64,000 nucleotides of DNA from Terriglobia bacterium (GTDB lineage Bacteria > Acidobacteriota > Terriglobia > Terriglobales > Acidobacteriaceae): positions 1 through 64,000 of the forward strand of contig JAIQFC010000029.1 in NCBI GenBank assembly GCA_020073465.1, in the 5' to 3' direction. Shown piece after piece: positions 42,905-51,638 of this stretch (position 1 is the stretch's first letter; each line of letters begins with the position of its first letter). Position numbers and translations under genes: made by a program. Below the pieces are notes generated by a model. The model had not been told where the DNA came from, did not search any database, and saw nothing but the letters and a program-made list of their open reading frames with translations.

Positions 42905-45900
42905 CTAGAACTCGTAACGCAGAGCGAACTGCATCACACGCGGGCTGGTGAGCAAGCCCGAATACTTGCCGAAAGCTAGACCCTGGTCCAAGCCGTTTGT
43001 GATAGAGGCAACATCGAACCGGGTCAGGTTCGGGACATTGAATACCTCCCAGCGGAACTTCAGGAGGTGCGAATCAGCGTAAGGCATCTTCCAACTCTTG
43101 CTCAGCCCTAGGTCGAGCGTCGCAAAGCCGTCGCCTCGAACCTGATTGCGGCTTCCGCTTTCGCCTGGGAAATCGTGCCGGAAAGGACCGAGGCCCATTC
43201 CATTGGGCAGCTCCGGCAGGGCCGTTGGGAACAGACTCACGAAGGCTCCGTTACCTCCAGACGCGGCAACCTTGGTGGTCTTCGCATGTACCGGACCAAT
43301 CGTGGTTGCATTGCCCGGCAACTGCCAGTCCGTGGGCCAGGTAGCTCCGTTGCTGATATTCACCGGAAATCCGCTGGTCCAGCGTGCCAACCCGGAGAGC
43401 TGCCAGCCTCCGATGACGGCATCAAGGCCGCCACCCACATTGTGAGCCAATGCTTTACCTTTGCCGAACGGCAACTCGACAACCCAGTTGGCATTCACCT
43501 GGTGGGTAGTATCGAAATCGGAAGTGCCACGCAGCTGGTTGGGTTCCCAGGTGTTGACAATGCCCCCGACCCCTGTCGACAAGCCGCCGTTCGGAGTCAC
43601 GCGGATGGCATCGGAGGTGAGGTCAATCGATTTCGAGTAAGCATAGTTGAAATCGAACTGCACGCCGTGCGACATGGCCCGGCGCAACGTGACCTGCAGG
43701 GCGTTGTAGTTGGCGTTGCCAATCGAGCGCCAGGCAAACAACGAGTGGAATTGGCTGTTGAAGAATGAGTTGGGCCCGAGCACTGAGGTGTAGTAGTTGC
43801 CCGACTGCCCCAGAATTCCCGGATTGCCGCTGAAGTCGGAACCCCAGTAGTCCAGGTTGGCCAGGGGTGTGGTCTCATCACCGAAGCCGTTCATCGGTCC
43901 GCCACCGCAGCCGAAGAGGTCATACATGGCTTGCACAGGATCCTGCGTGAAGCCTCCGCTGCAAGCCAGCGAGTATGCATCGCCAGGCGCCAACGGCTGA
44001 ATCATGTTTTGCCAGTAGGCTGCCGTCGGTCCCACCACGCTCGCGTTGATCGCTGACGTTGGAGTGCCCGCAGCACCCAGTTGCGACATGCGGTTCGCGG
44101 CTGACATGTAGTTGACATGCGACACCGGGTCCACGATATCCAGGGGCATGGCAATATCCTCCTGCGACAGGAGCCGGCGCGAGAGGTGTCCGACGTAGGA
44201 GACCTCGAGCGTGGTGTTGCGTGCCAACTGGCGGCCCACGGTGAGATCCAGGGCGTACGAATAGGGTGTCTTTATTTTGTCATCCAAACCCCAGTAAATC
44301 GCCAAGCCCGTGCCTCCCGGGGGCATGACAAAGGGGAATCCTCCCGTGGGCTGGGGCGGGAATATGTCGGGGCCCGTGCCCACACCGCCGGGTCCCGATT
44401 CGTTGTGCGGGATATCGGTCAAGCTGGTGAGGCGGGGCGAATTCGCTGCGGTCGGAATCGTTGAGTTGGACAGGCCCGTCGAAAGGCCAAACGCGCCATA
44501 CCGATCGAAACTGCTCAACAGTCCAGCGCCAATCCGGTCGTACACAATGCCAGCCCCACCGCGGATCACGGTTTTGTCTCCCTCACCCACCAGTCGCTTC
44601 AGCCAACTGGCGGCGGGCCGTGGAGAATACGCAAAGGACACACGCGGAGCGAAGTTGTGATAGTCCCAGTTGTAGTATCCCGGCTTCCCGTTGGCTGCGC
44701 CCGCCAGACCGAACTCGACTAACGGATCCGCTTCAGCGCCAATGCCATTCCGCATGTTGACCTGGCGCTGCTTGAACCAGTCGCCCATGCTGATGGTCGG
44801 CGCCACCTGGGTTCCATTGGTCTCCCAGGGCGGAGAAAGCAAGGAATACCGCAATCCGTAGTTGAGGGTCAGGTTCGGCTTGGCACGCCAGGAATCCTGG
44901 AAGTAGAACTCGTACTCGTCGGCCGCATACCGCCGCTTCAGGGGAGCTCCGAGTGGGATCGCTGCACCGGTCTTGTCAAAGTTGTAGGTCGCGTCCAGTT
45001 CACTGACCATTCCCATCATCGCGATGAGGGGATAGTTATAGTTCAGGTTGAAATCCGTATTGACCGCCGGGAATCCCGCGTTTCCCGCGTCCAGCGGACT
45101 GCTGGTGTTGGCAATGCCCGCCGTGTTCAGCCCTGAAGAATTGGTGACGCCGCGGGGAAATGAATTCAGGAAGCTCGTCCGCGGATTGCGGATGAAGCGC
45201 ACATTCGCGCCGAACTGCAAGGTATGAGTCCCCTTGGTCCACGAGATGTCGTCCACGAAGTTATTGACTGGAGTTACGAACGAGCGGCTGTAGACGAATG
45301 CCAGCGTGGAATTGTTGGCCAGGCTGTTGTCATTGAATCCACGAAACTGGATGGTTGCGGTGTTGGTGTTCCCCGGATTGCCAAAGCTCTGGCGCGTAAA
45401 GCCCCAACGGAAGTTGTTGATGAGCGTGGGCCGCAGTATCGCCGTGTACCCGGCGGTGAATCCGCTGCTGTTGTCGGTGAGACTCTGTATTGGTCCGGTT
45501 CCCGGCAGGTAGGGCACGTCGGATTTCACCTCGTTCCGCAGTGCTCCACGCCAGAACAGCGAGTGACTCCCGCTGTTGGTGATCTTGTAATCGAGTCGCG
45601 CAATATACCAATTCTTGTTGGTTGGTACAGGTCCGCGGAAACGATAGCCGACGAAATTGAATCCGTCGCCCTGCGAGTTGTCGTTCGCGTGTGGAGAGCT
45701 GTTAAAGAAATTCATAACCACGGGATTGTTCCCAATGCCCAGGGGATCCATCTGAGCGATCTGTGTAGGCGACAGAGCGTTGTAGCCAACAGGTAGGGGC
45801 GTCGGGTCGCCTGGAATTGTGCCTCCGGGGCACTGGCTCTCATCCGCACAGTGATAGGTAAGAAAACCCGCGCGCAAAGCATCGCTCGGAACAATGCGCA

Positions 45901-46876
45901 CTACGCTGTTTTCCTCCCGCTGGCGCGCCCCTTCATAGTTCGCGAAGAAATAGAGGCGGTTTCTCAAGAGCGGTCCGCCCGCCGAAGCCCCAAAAATATT
46001 GCGGATGAGTTTTGGCGGTACGTTGGCGCTACCGCTCTGGACTTCCGCCAGCTTCACGAAATAGTCATTGGCGCTGGTATAAGTGTTGCGCAGGTACTCA
46101 TACAGGGAGCCATGGAAGTTATTGGTTCCGCTCTTAGTGACGAGCGAGACCTGTGCACCGGAGGAACGGCCGGCGTCGGCGCCATAGTTCGTCGTGGTAA
46201 CGCGAAATTCCTGTACCGAGTCCAAAGTGACTGGCAAGACAGACGTGAACGCGTAGCCGTTCACTTGGTCGTTTACGTCCACACCGTCGAGCGTGATGTT
46301 GCTCTGGTCGCTCCGGGCCCCATTCACCGCACCGCTCCGTGTGTCCGCATTCTGATTCACATCCGGACGGTTTCCTGTGTACGCTACACCAGCCTGCAGG
46401 CTCAACAGGTCGGGCACGTTCCGTCCTTCCAGAGGGAGCGACTTCACTTGAATTTCATTGAAGGCATTGCCCAGTGAGGCGTCGGTCGAGTTGATGACCG
46501 CGCCCTCCGCCGTAACCTCCACCAATTCCGTGGCTGCTCCCACCGCCAGTTTCACATTTACGGTTGCCGGAGTGTCCACCAGAAGCTGAATCGCTTTCTG
46601 CTGATACTTGCTGAAGCCCGCCATTTCGACAACAAGGTTGTAGGTCCCCGGCTGAAGTTGCAGGAACTCGTAGCTGCCGGTGTCCCCGCTCATAGTGGTC
46701 CGCGCGAAACCGCGGTCAGCACTGGCTAGAGTGACCTTCGCCTGGGACACAGCGGCGCCGCTTGCGTCGGTAACCGTTCCGCGGACTGAGGTTGAGCCCG
46801 TCTGGGCCAATAGCAGATTGCTAAGTGCAAGAGAGACTCCCACTACGAGTGTAACTACGCGTAAGGGACGACGCAT
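42905..46876 (-). CDS. Oar-like TonB-dependent receptor 1
   Basis: 1323 residues from the ATG at 46876, behind AAGGAG. Signal peptide (VVTLVVGVSLALSNLLLAQ), a carboxypeptidase-regulatory-like domain (about 25-110: VRGTVTDASGAAVSQAKVTL, GSYEFLQLQPGTYNLVVEM), a plug region with DGVDVNDQVNGYAF, RVTTTNYGADAGRSSGAQV and SGTNNFHGSLYEYLRN, and a long barrel ending in Phe (QFALRYEF), as outer-membrane barrels do. These receptors take up large substrates or anchor surface proteins, powered by TonB. Length is typical of the expanded Acidobacteria Oar group. No TonB box could be assigned. A tandem paralogue lies upstream. It has a conserved leader and a hairpin next to the ribosome binding site. Confidence 0.93.
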   Translation of the reverse strand: MRRPLRVVTLVVGVSLALSNLLLAQTGSTSVRGTVTDASGAAVSQAKVTLASADRGFARTTMSGDTGSYEFLQLQPGTYNLVVEMAGFSKYQQKAIQLLVDTPATVNVKLAVGAATELVEVTAEGAVINSTDASLGNAFNEIQVKSLPLEGRNVPDLLSLQAGVAYTGNRPDVNQNADTRSGAVNGARSDQSNITLDGVDVNDQVNGYAFTSVLPVTLDSVQEFRVTTTNYGADAGRSSGAQVSLVTKSGTNNFHGSLYEYLRNTYTSANDYFVKLAEVQSGSANVPPKLIRNIFGASAGGPLLRNRLYFFANYEGARQREENSVVRIVPSDALRAGFLTYHCADESQCPGGTIPGDPTPLPVGYNALSPTQIAQMDPLGIGNNPVVMNFFNSSPHANDNSQGDGFNFVGYRFRGPVPTNKNWYIARLDYKITNSGSHSLFWRGALRNEVKSDVPYLPGTGPIQSLTDNSSGFTAGYTAILRPTLINNFRWGFTRQSFGNPGNTNTATIQFRGFNDNSLANNSTLAFVYSRSFVTPVNNFVDDISWTKGTHTLQFGANVRFIRNPRTSFLNSFPRGVTNSSGLNTAGIANTSSPLDAGNAGFPAVNTDFNLNYNYPLIAMMGMVSELDATYNFDKTGAAIPLGAPLKRRYAADEYEFYFQDSWRAKPNLTLNYGLRYSLLSPPWETNGTQVAPTISMGDWFKQRQVNMRNGIGAEADPLVEFGLAGAANGKPGYYNWDYHNFAPRVSFAYSPRPAASWLKRLVGEGDKTVIRGGAGIVYDRIGAGLLSSFDRYGAFGLSTGLSNSTIPTAANSPRLTSLTDIPHNESGPGGVGTGPDIFPPQPTGGFPFVMPPGGTGLAIYWGLDDKIKTPYSYALDLTVGRQLARNTTLEVSYVGHLSRRLLSQEDIAMPLDIVDPVSHVNYMSAANRMSQLGAAGTPTSAINASVVGPTAAYWQNMIQPLAPGDAYSLACSGGFTQDPVQAMYDLFGCGGGPMNGFGDETTPLANLDYWGSDFSGNPGILGQSGNYYTSVLGPNSFFNSQFHSLFAWRSIGNANYNALQVTLRRAMSHGVQFDFNYAYSKSIDLTSDAIRVTPNGGLSTGVGGIVNTWEPNQLRGTSDFDTTHQVNANWVVELPFGKGKALAHNVGGGLDAVIGGWQLSGLARWTSGFPVNISNGATWPTDWQLPGNATTIGPVHAKTTKVAASGGNGAFVSLFPTALPELPNGMGLGPFRHDFPGESGSRNQVRGDGFATLDLGLSKSWKMPYADSHLLKFRWEVFNVPNLTRFDVASITNGLDQGLAFGKYSGLLTSPRVMQFALRYEF

Positions 46877-46891
46877 CAGAAAGCTCCTTGA

Positions 46892-46917
46892 CCCACATAG
46901 ACGAGACACTATGTGGG
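46892..46917 (-). promoter_or_regulatory. Hairpin immediately upstream of receptor 1 ribosome binding site
   Basis: Perfect 9-bp stem CCCACATAG (46892-46900) / CTATGTGGG (46909-46917) with an 8-base loop, ending 5 bases before AAGGAG on the minus strand. It could modulate translation start or protect the mRNA end. No T run, so not a terminator. Confidence 0.6.
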
Positions 46918-46940
46918 CATAACATTTGAGATTTTGTTCA

Positions 46941-47030
46941 CCCAGGCTCTGGAATCGGCGGAGATCCCCGACGCCCTGATAGGGCATGATTCTGCAACTG
47001 CGAGGCCACGATGCTCAGGCCGATTTTTCA
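46941..47030 (-). promoter_or_regulatory. Conserved leader of TonB receptor 1
   Basis: Aligns with the region at 51488-51580 upstream of receptor 2. Shared blocks in minus-strand order: GAGCATCGTGGCC, CAGTTGCAGAAT, a small hairpin GCCC-TATCA-GGGC, GGGGATCTC and CCTGGGT. The reading differs between the two, so it is not conserved as coding sequence. Probably a transcribed 5' leader or a regulatory DNA block; no -35/-10 could be fixed. Confidence 0.6.
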
Positions 47031-47381
47031 GTGCGTTGCATTTTCACGAATTGCGAAATATGGCTTTCCACATACAAGGAGTCATAACCCGAGCCTGAAG
47101 TTTCCTGACAACACACAATAACAATAAATGTCCAACAGGTTGAATAACACTCCGACGGCAGCAGGAACCCTCGGGTCTCGGCGTTTTCCGCGGGGCGCTT
47201 CGCGAGAGGAGCGCTTGTGCACGAATCGAGCGGGGCGACGGTGGGCCCACGAATGGGCCGTATAGCTGAGAGTGATTGCTTGGTCCGTTCTCAATGAGGA
47301 GTGCGAAGCTTCCTTGCTCGAATCGAAGTCGAGGGGTCGCGCCAAAGACGGCTGCCCCGCTCGGATGCGCAATAGAAAAGA

Positions 47382-47412
47382 AAAGGGGCGGGAGAACCCG
47401 CCCCTTTCACAA
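47382..47412 (-). terminator. Intrinsic terminator of second TonB receptor gene
   Basis: Perfect 11-bp stem AAAGGGGCGGG (47382-47392) / CCCGCCCCTTT (47397-47407) with a 4-base loop. On the minus strand it is followed by TTTCTTTTC. It lies just past the receptor 2 stop codon. Confidence 0.92.
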
Positions 47413-47433
47413 GAACAACGCGTGCGGAAATGC

Positions 47434-50400
47434 CTAGAACGAGTACCGCATCCCCACCTGCATCACGCGTTCATGGCCTTGAATCTGGATGAAGTTCGAC
47501 CAGTTCGTCGGAGCAGTCGCGGCCCGAAGCCCTGGATCGCGACCGACACCGAAGCCGGTGCGGCTGCCGTCGATACCGCCAAAATGCTGCGTGTTGGTCA
47601 CGTTGAATACGTCCCAACGAAGCTGCAGTTGGTGGTTCTCGCTGTACGGCATTTTCCACGACTTGCCCAGGCCGAGATCGACATCGACATATCCGGGCAT
47701 CCGGAAAAAGTTTCGTGGACCGGTTTCCCCAGGATACGCGTTGCGGAAGTTGTCGTAGATCTGGTTCACGTCGCAGCTACCAAAGAGCTTCGGCGTTCCG
47801 TTGGACGGCTTGTTCGGACAAGTGTGGACCGGATTGACTGGCGTCACATTGGCTTGGACGTTCCAGTTCGTCGCCCAGCGAGCGTTGTCGTAAGGCGCAG
47901 GTTGTACCGGCAGGCCCGTGTTCCAACGGAAGATGCCAGAGAGTTGCCATCCTCCAATGATCGCGTCCAGCGCCTTGCCGGAAGTGCTCATGAACGTCTT
48001 GCCTTTGCCGAACGGTAGTCCCCACACTACGTCGGCATTGATGTTGTGCCGGACGTCGAAGTCGGAATTGGAGTAGCTGTCGTGCTGGCGGATGGGGTTG
48101 ATTATGAACGAGCCGTTGGAGACGTTATTGCCGAAGCCCCCTTCCGACTGTAAGCCGGAGGCGTCGTCGAGCGAGTGCGCCCAGGTGTAGTTGAAGTCGA
48201 AGGTCAGGCTGCTGAGACGCTGCCGGTACGAGAGCGCGAGGGCGTGATAGTTGGAATTGCCAATCGTGTCCCACGAGGCCAGGGCGCCGTATTGCCACTG
48301 CATGAAGAGTGTCGGCGCCCCAACGGAGGCCAGTACTTGATCGACCAAGGCTTGCGTATCCGTCCAGTCGTTGCCCGAGAAGAAATCGTTCCCCGGATCG
48401 GTTGCCGACATGTTGTTTCTGCTGTTCATCGCGTAAAACGCTTGTGTGTTAGACCAGTTTGGATCCCATTGCACGCCATCGGAAAATGGCGCTCCAAATG
48501 CGTCATTGAAGATCGTAGCCAGGCCCGCCGGCATAAGATTTTCAAAGAACGGGATGGGTTGGATGTTGTTGACGTCTACCGCCTGTTGCCGTTGCTTTTC
48601 CAGCATGGTCCCTGCGGTGTACCAATCCATTCCGCTCTGCGGATCTTTGATGTTGTTGAAGGCCACCACATCGCGATGCGCCAGCAGGCTGCGGCCCATG
48701 CGGCCGATGTAGGAAGCGGAGAAGACGGCTCCTTTGGGCAACTGGCGTTCGAAGGTGAAATTCCAGACATATTCAGTGGGAGCGTGCAGGTTCGAATCCA
48801 CAGAAGACTCAATGCGCTCGCCTTGGTCCATTGGCTGCGCTACCGGGAATTTCAGGCCGGCGGTAGGTACCAGTGAAGGATCCACCAGCCCGCGAATGTC
48901 CTGGTTGAAGCCGGTAAACAGTGGCGCCTGCTCGGCCAACGGAGCTCTGATGTCGTAGGTATTTGCGGGAGTGGTGAAATTCGAGGTGAAGCCCAGAGTG
49001 TTGTTGAGATCCCAATCCACCGCGAGCGCCTGTCCGTAGTAGTCGTTGGTGAGAGCGAAGCCGCCACGGAAAACAGACTTGCCGCCGCGACCCAGCAGGC
49101 GTCCGAAGAAACCGTCTCCCCCGTCCGGGGACCAGGCAACTGCAATGCGCGGCTGGAAGTTGTTCTTGTCCCAGTTGTACATCGGAGGGCCACCGTTCGC
49201 CGGACCAGACTTGTTGATGCAGATCGGATCGTTGAAGTTGATCCCCTGAGCAGCCCCAGCCAGGCGCTGGTTGAAATACGAGCCCAGGGATGACGTCGTG
49301 CAAGTCCCACTGCTCTGCAAGATTCCCGGCTGCACTTCGAACCCTTGCTTCTCATACACTGGACGTTCCAAGCTGTAGCGGAGACCCAGCGTGAGGGTCA
49401 AGTTGGGTTTGACCTTCCAGGTATCCTGCACGTAAGTATCGTAAGCCTGGGTTGCAAAATCCCTGCTCGACGGCAAGCCCGCCGCCAGTAAGGAGCCGTC
49501 CTTCCCGAAGGTGAAGTCCGCGGTGAATTCCGACAACCGGCCGATGGCAGCAGTAGTGGCGTTCTGCACTTCCGCAGCCGAGACGTCAGTCATGGGGGTA
49601 TCCGTCCGGGTACAGGTTCCCGCCCCTAGGTTGCAGCCCACCAGATTGTTGGCGTCGAGATAATTCTGGAAGTCGGTCGATTGAAATTCACCGCCTCCCT
49701 GGAAGAAAGAGGGATTGGTTGTCCCGAAGTCAAATGCGTTCGCAAAACTAGCGCGACTGTTACTAATCATTCGGAGGTTGGCGCCAAACTGGACATTGTG
49801 ATTCCCGTGGATCCAAGAAACGTCATCGGTGATGTTGTGGACCGGCGTAACCCGCGTCAACGTGTGCTGTTCGCCATTGGGTTGGAATACGAAGCGGAAG
49901 GCAAGGTCATTGCCATTGCTGTCACCCCCGTCGGAAAAAGCCTGCCGAGTGTAGCCGTAGCGGAAGCTGTTGACCCAGTTGTTCCCGATGGTCCAGGTAT
50001 GACCGGCAGCCGCGCCCCAGGGATGGCTCCACACCAAAGGTGGAGTGGAGTCCGGCAGCCAGCTTGGAAGCGTCTGGTGGTCGTAGATGACATTCGCACG
50101 CAGGAAGGCAGTCTGGTGACTGGTCAAGTTGAAATCCAGCTTGGCGACGTGCGAGTTCAGCTTCACCGGCGTGGGAGAATTAAAGCGGAATCCACCCGTG
50201 TTCAATTGGTCGCCCTGCGAGGTATCGTTCGCCTTGTACTTGGATTCCGCCTGAGCGAAAACAGCCAAGGCAGCCGGATTGATACCGGCATTGGGATATA
50301 CGGCCTGGAGTTGGGCCAAGTCGAGCGAGCCGATCTGCCCGTCGCCGTAAGCGTAATGAACCGTTCCATCGCCGAGAGTCAGAGGGTCATTGGGATCGGG

Positions 50401-51432
50401 GGAGCGGTCCAGAGGCACGACCGTTGTCACCGGCCTGGCAGTGGCATCGCGGCGTCCTTCGTAGCTGTAGAAGAAGAACACCCTATCCTTCCAAACCGGT
50501 CCACCCAACGCTCCGCCAAATGTGTTCCGGACCAGGGCGGTGCGGGGAACCGGCGCCCAGTTGCCATTGGCGTCGGTGGCGTGGTTGTTGAACCAATCGT
50601 TGGCCTCGAACAATGTGCCGCGATAGAAGTCGAATGCGGCCCCATGCCAGCTATTGGTGCCAGCCTTGGTGACCAGATTGACCTGCGAGCCCGAGGAGCG
50701 CCCCTGGTTTGCGTTTCCGTTCGCGGTCGTGACACGAAATTCCTCGATCGCTTCCGCGTTAAGACGGAGAACCGGACCATTTGTGATGTTGCCAGCGTCG
50801 TTGTCCAGGGCACCGAGTTGCAGGGAATTGCTGGCCCGGGGTATCTCAGCGTTGCCGGTTTGCGCGTTGTTGATGTCCACTCCGTCCAGGGTGACGTTGG
50901 ACTGGTCGGCGCGCGCTCCCGTGACGTAACCTTCGCGGGTGGACCCGGGTTGCAGGCTGAGCAGGTCCACCAGGTTGCGAGATTCCAGAGGGAGCTGCGT
51001 GATCTGAATCGATTCGAAGTTGTTACCGAGCGTGGCATCCTGGGTATTGATGATGGCTTCCTGTGCCGACGCCTGCACTTCAACCACTTCCGTGGAGGCT
51101 CCAACCTCCAACTGCACGTTGCTCTCAGTCTGCTTGCCGATCAATGCTTTCACGTTGCCGACGATCTTCTTACGAAAACCCTTGGCCTCAACTTCCAGCC
51201 GGTAGTCGGCTGGCGTAATCAGGTCGAACACAAAGATACCGGCATCGGTGGTTTTCGTGGTGCGCACCGCATTGGTCGCCGTGTTCGTGAGCGTTACCGC
51301 CGCGCCCGCCACAACCCGGCCCTGCTGGTCGCTGACGGTCCCCCGGACCGTCGACGTTCCAGTCTGACTCCACATCGGTGCAAGCAATCCTCCAACACTG
51401 ATCAGCAAAACCACGACTCGAACAAGACGCAT
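47434..51432 (-). CDS. Oar-like TonB-dependent receptor 2
   Basis: 1332 residues, starting at the ATG at 51432 behind GAGGGAG. Same architecture as receptor 1: signal peptide (VVVLLISVGGLLAPMWSQ), regulatory-like domain (VRGTVSDQQGRVVAGAAVTL, ADYRLEVEAKGFRKK), plug (DGVDINNAQTGNAEI, RVTTANGNANQGRSSGSQV, GTNSWHGAAFDFYRG) and barrel ending QVGMRYSF. Sequence identity to receptor 1 is clear in the plug and C-terminal parts, so the two arose by duplication. It has its own terminator and the shared leader, so the two are separate transcripts under a common type of control. Confidence 0.93.
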   Translation of the reverse strand: MRLVRVVVLLISVGGLLAPMWSQTGTSTVRGTVSDQQGRVVAGAAVTLTNTATNAVRTTKTTDAGIFVFDLITPADYRLEVEAKGFRKKIVGNVKALIGKQTESNVQLEVGASTEVVEVQASAQEAIINTQDATLGNNFESIQITQLPLESRNLVDLLSLQPGSTREGYVTGARADQSNVTLDGVDINNAQTGNAEIPRASNSLQLGALDNDAGNITNGPVLRLNAEAIEEFRVTTANGNANQGRSSGSQVNLVTKAGTNSWHGAAFDFYRGTLFEANDWFNNHATDANGNWAPVPRTALVRNTFGGALGGPVWKDRVFFFYSYEGRRDATARPVTTVVPLDRSPDPNDPLTLGDGTVHYAYGDGQIGSLDLAQLQAVYPNAGINPAALAVFAQAESKYKANDTSQGDQLNTGGFRFNSPTPVKLNSHVAKLDFNLTSHQTAFLRANVIYDHQTLPSWLPDSTPPLVWSHPWGAAAGHTWTIGNNWVNSFRYGYTRQAFSDGGDSNGNDLAFRFVFQPNGEQHTLTRVTPVHNITDDVSWIHGNHNVQFGANLRMISNSRASFANAFDFGTTNPSFFQGGGEFQSTDFQNYLDANNLVGCNLGAGTCTRTDTPMTDVSAAEVQNATTAAIGRLSEFTADFTFGKDGSLLAAGLPSSRDFATQAYDTYVQDTWKVKPNLTLTLGLRYSLERPVYEKQGFEVQPGILQSSGTCTTSSLGSYFNQRLAGAAQGINFNDPICINKSGPANGGPPMYNWDKNNFQPRIAVAWSPDGGDGFFGRLLGRGGKSVFRGGFALTNDYYGQALAVDWDLNNTLGFTSNFTTPANTYDIRAPLAEQAPLFTGFNQDIRGLVDPSLVPTAGLKFPVAQPMDQGERIESSVDSNLHAPTEYVWNFTFERQLPKGAVFSASYIGRMGRSLLAHRDVVAFNNIKDPQSGMDWYTAGTMLEKQRQQAVDVNNIQPIPFFENLMPAGLATIFNDAFGAPFSDGVQWDPNWSNTQAFYAMNSRNNMSATDPGNDFFSGNDWTDTQALVDQVLASVGAPTLFMQWQYGALASWDTIGNSNYHALALSYRQRLSSLTFDFNYTWAHSLDDASGLQSEGGFGNNVSNGSFIINPIRQHDSYSNSDFDVRHNINADVVWGLPFGKGKTFMSTSGKALDAIIGGWQLSGIFRWNTGLPVQPAPYDNARWATNWNVQANVTPVNPVHTCPNKPSNGTPKLFGSCDVNQIYDNFRNAYPGETGPRNFFRMPGYVDVDLGLGKSWKMPYSENHQLQLRWDVFNVTNTQHFGGIDGSRTGFGVGRDPGLRAATAPTNWSNFIQIQGHERVMQVGMRYSF

Positions 51433-51443
51433 GGCAGCTCCCT

Positions 51444-51460
51444 CGTACGGTATGCGTACG
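51444..51460 (-). promoter_or_regulatory. Short hairpin upstream of receptor 2 ribosome binding site
   Basis: CGTACG (51444-51449) and CGTACG (51455-51460) around five bases form a 6-bp stem just before GAGGGAGC on the minus strand, parallel in position to the hairpin of receptor 1 although different in sequence. Confidence 0.45.
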
Positions 51461-51487
51461 TTAGTTAATTTTTGAACTCGTGATCAA

Positions 51488-51580
51488 CCCAGGTTCGGAG
51501 ACTAACGAGTGAGACCCCCTGGGGCCCTGATGGGGCGCTATTGTGCAACTGTTGGGCTACGATGTTCAAGTCCTATTTTC
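51488..51580 (-). promoter_or_regulatory. Conserved leader of TonB receptor 2
   Basis: Counterpart of 46941-47030. Blocks in minus-strand order: GAACATCGTAGCC, CAGTTGCACAAT, hairpin GCCC-CATCA-GGGC, GGGGTCTC and CCTGGGT. It ends about 55 bases before the start codon. Confidence 0.6.
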
Positions 51581-51638
51581 TTTTCAAGCTATTGCCGCCA
51601 TGATAGGGGAGACAGATGTAGCTTGACATAACGCTATT

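Larger units (their letters stand above)
46877..47433. other. Intergenic region between the two receptors
   Basis: About 560 bases holding the leader and hairpin of receptor 1 and, at the far end, the terminator of receptor 2. The middle part (47040-47370) has no supported gene. Confidence 0.5.

Noticed and set aside
42905-51432. SusC/SusD-type glycan utilisation locus
   Set aside because: The receptors are Oar-like with a regulatory-like domain, and no SusD-type lipoprotein or glycan-degrading operon is adjacent.
49681-51468. Plus-strand open frame of about 595 codons
   Set aside because: It is the complement of the TonB receptor 2 gene. High-GC coding sequence leaves the opposite strand open by chance; no recognisable protein features.
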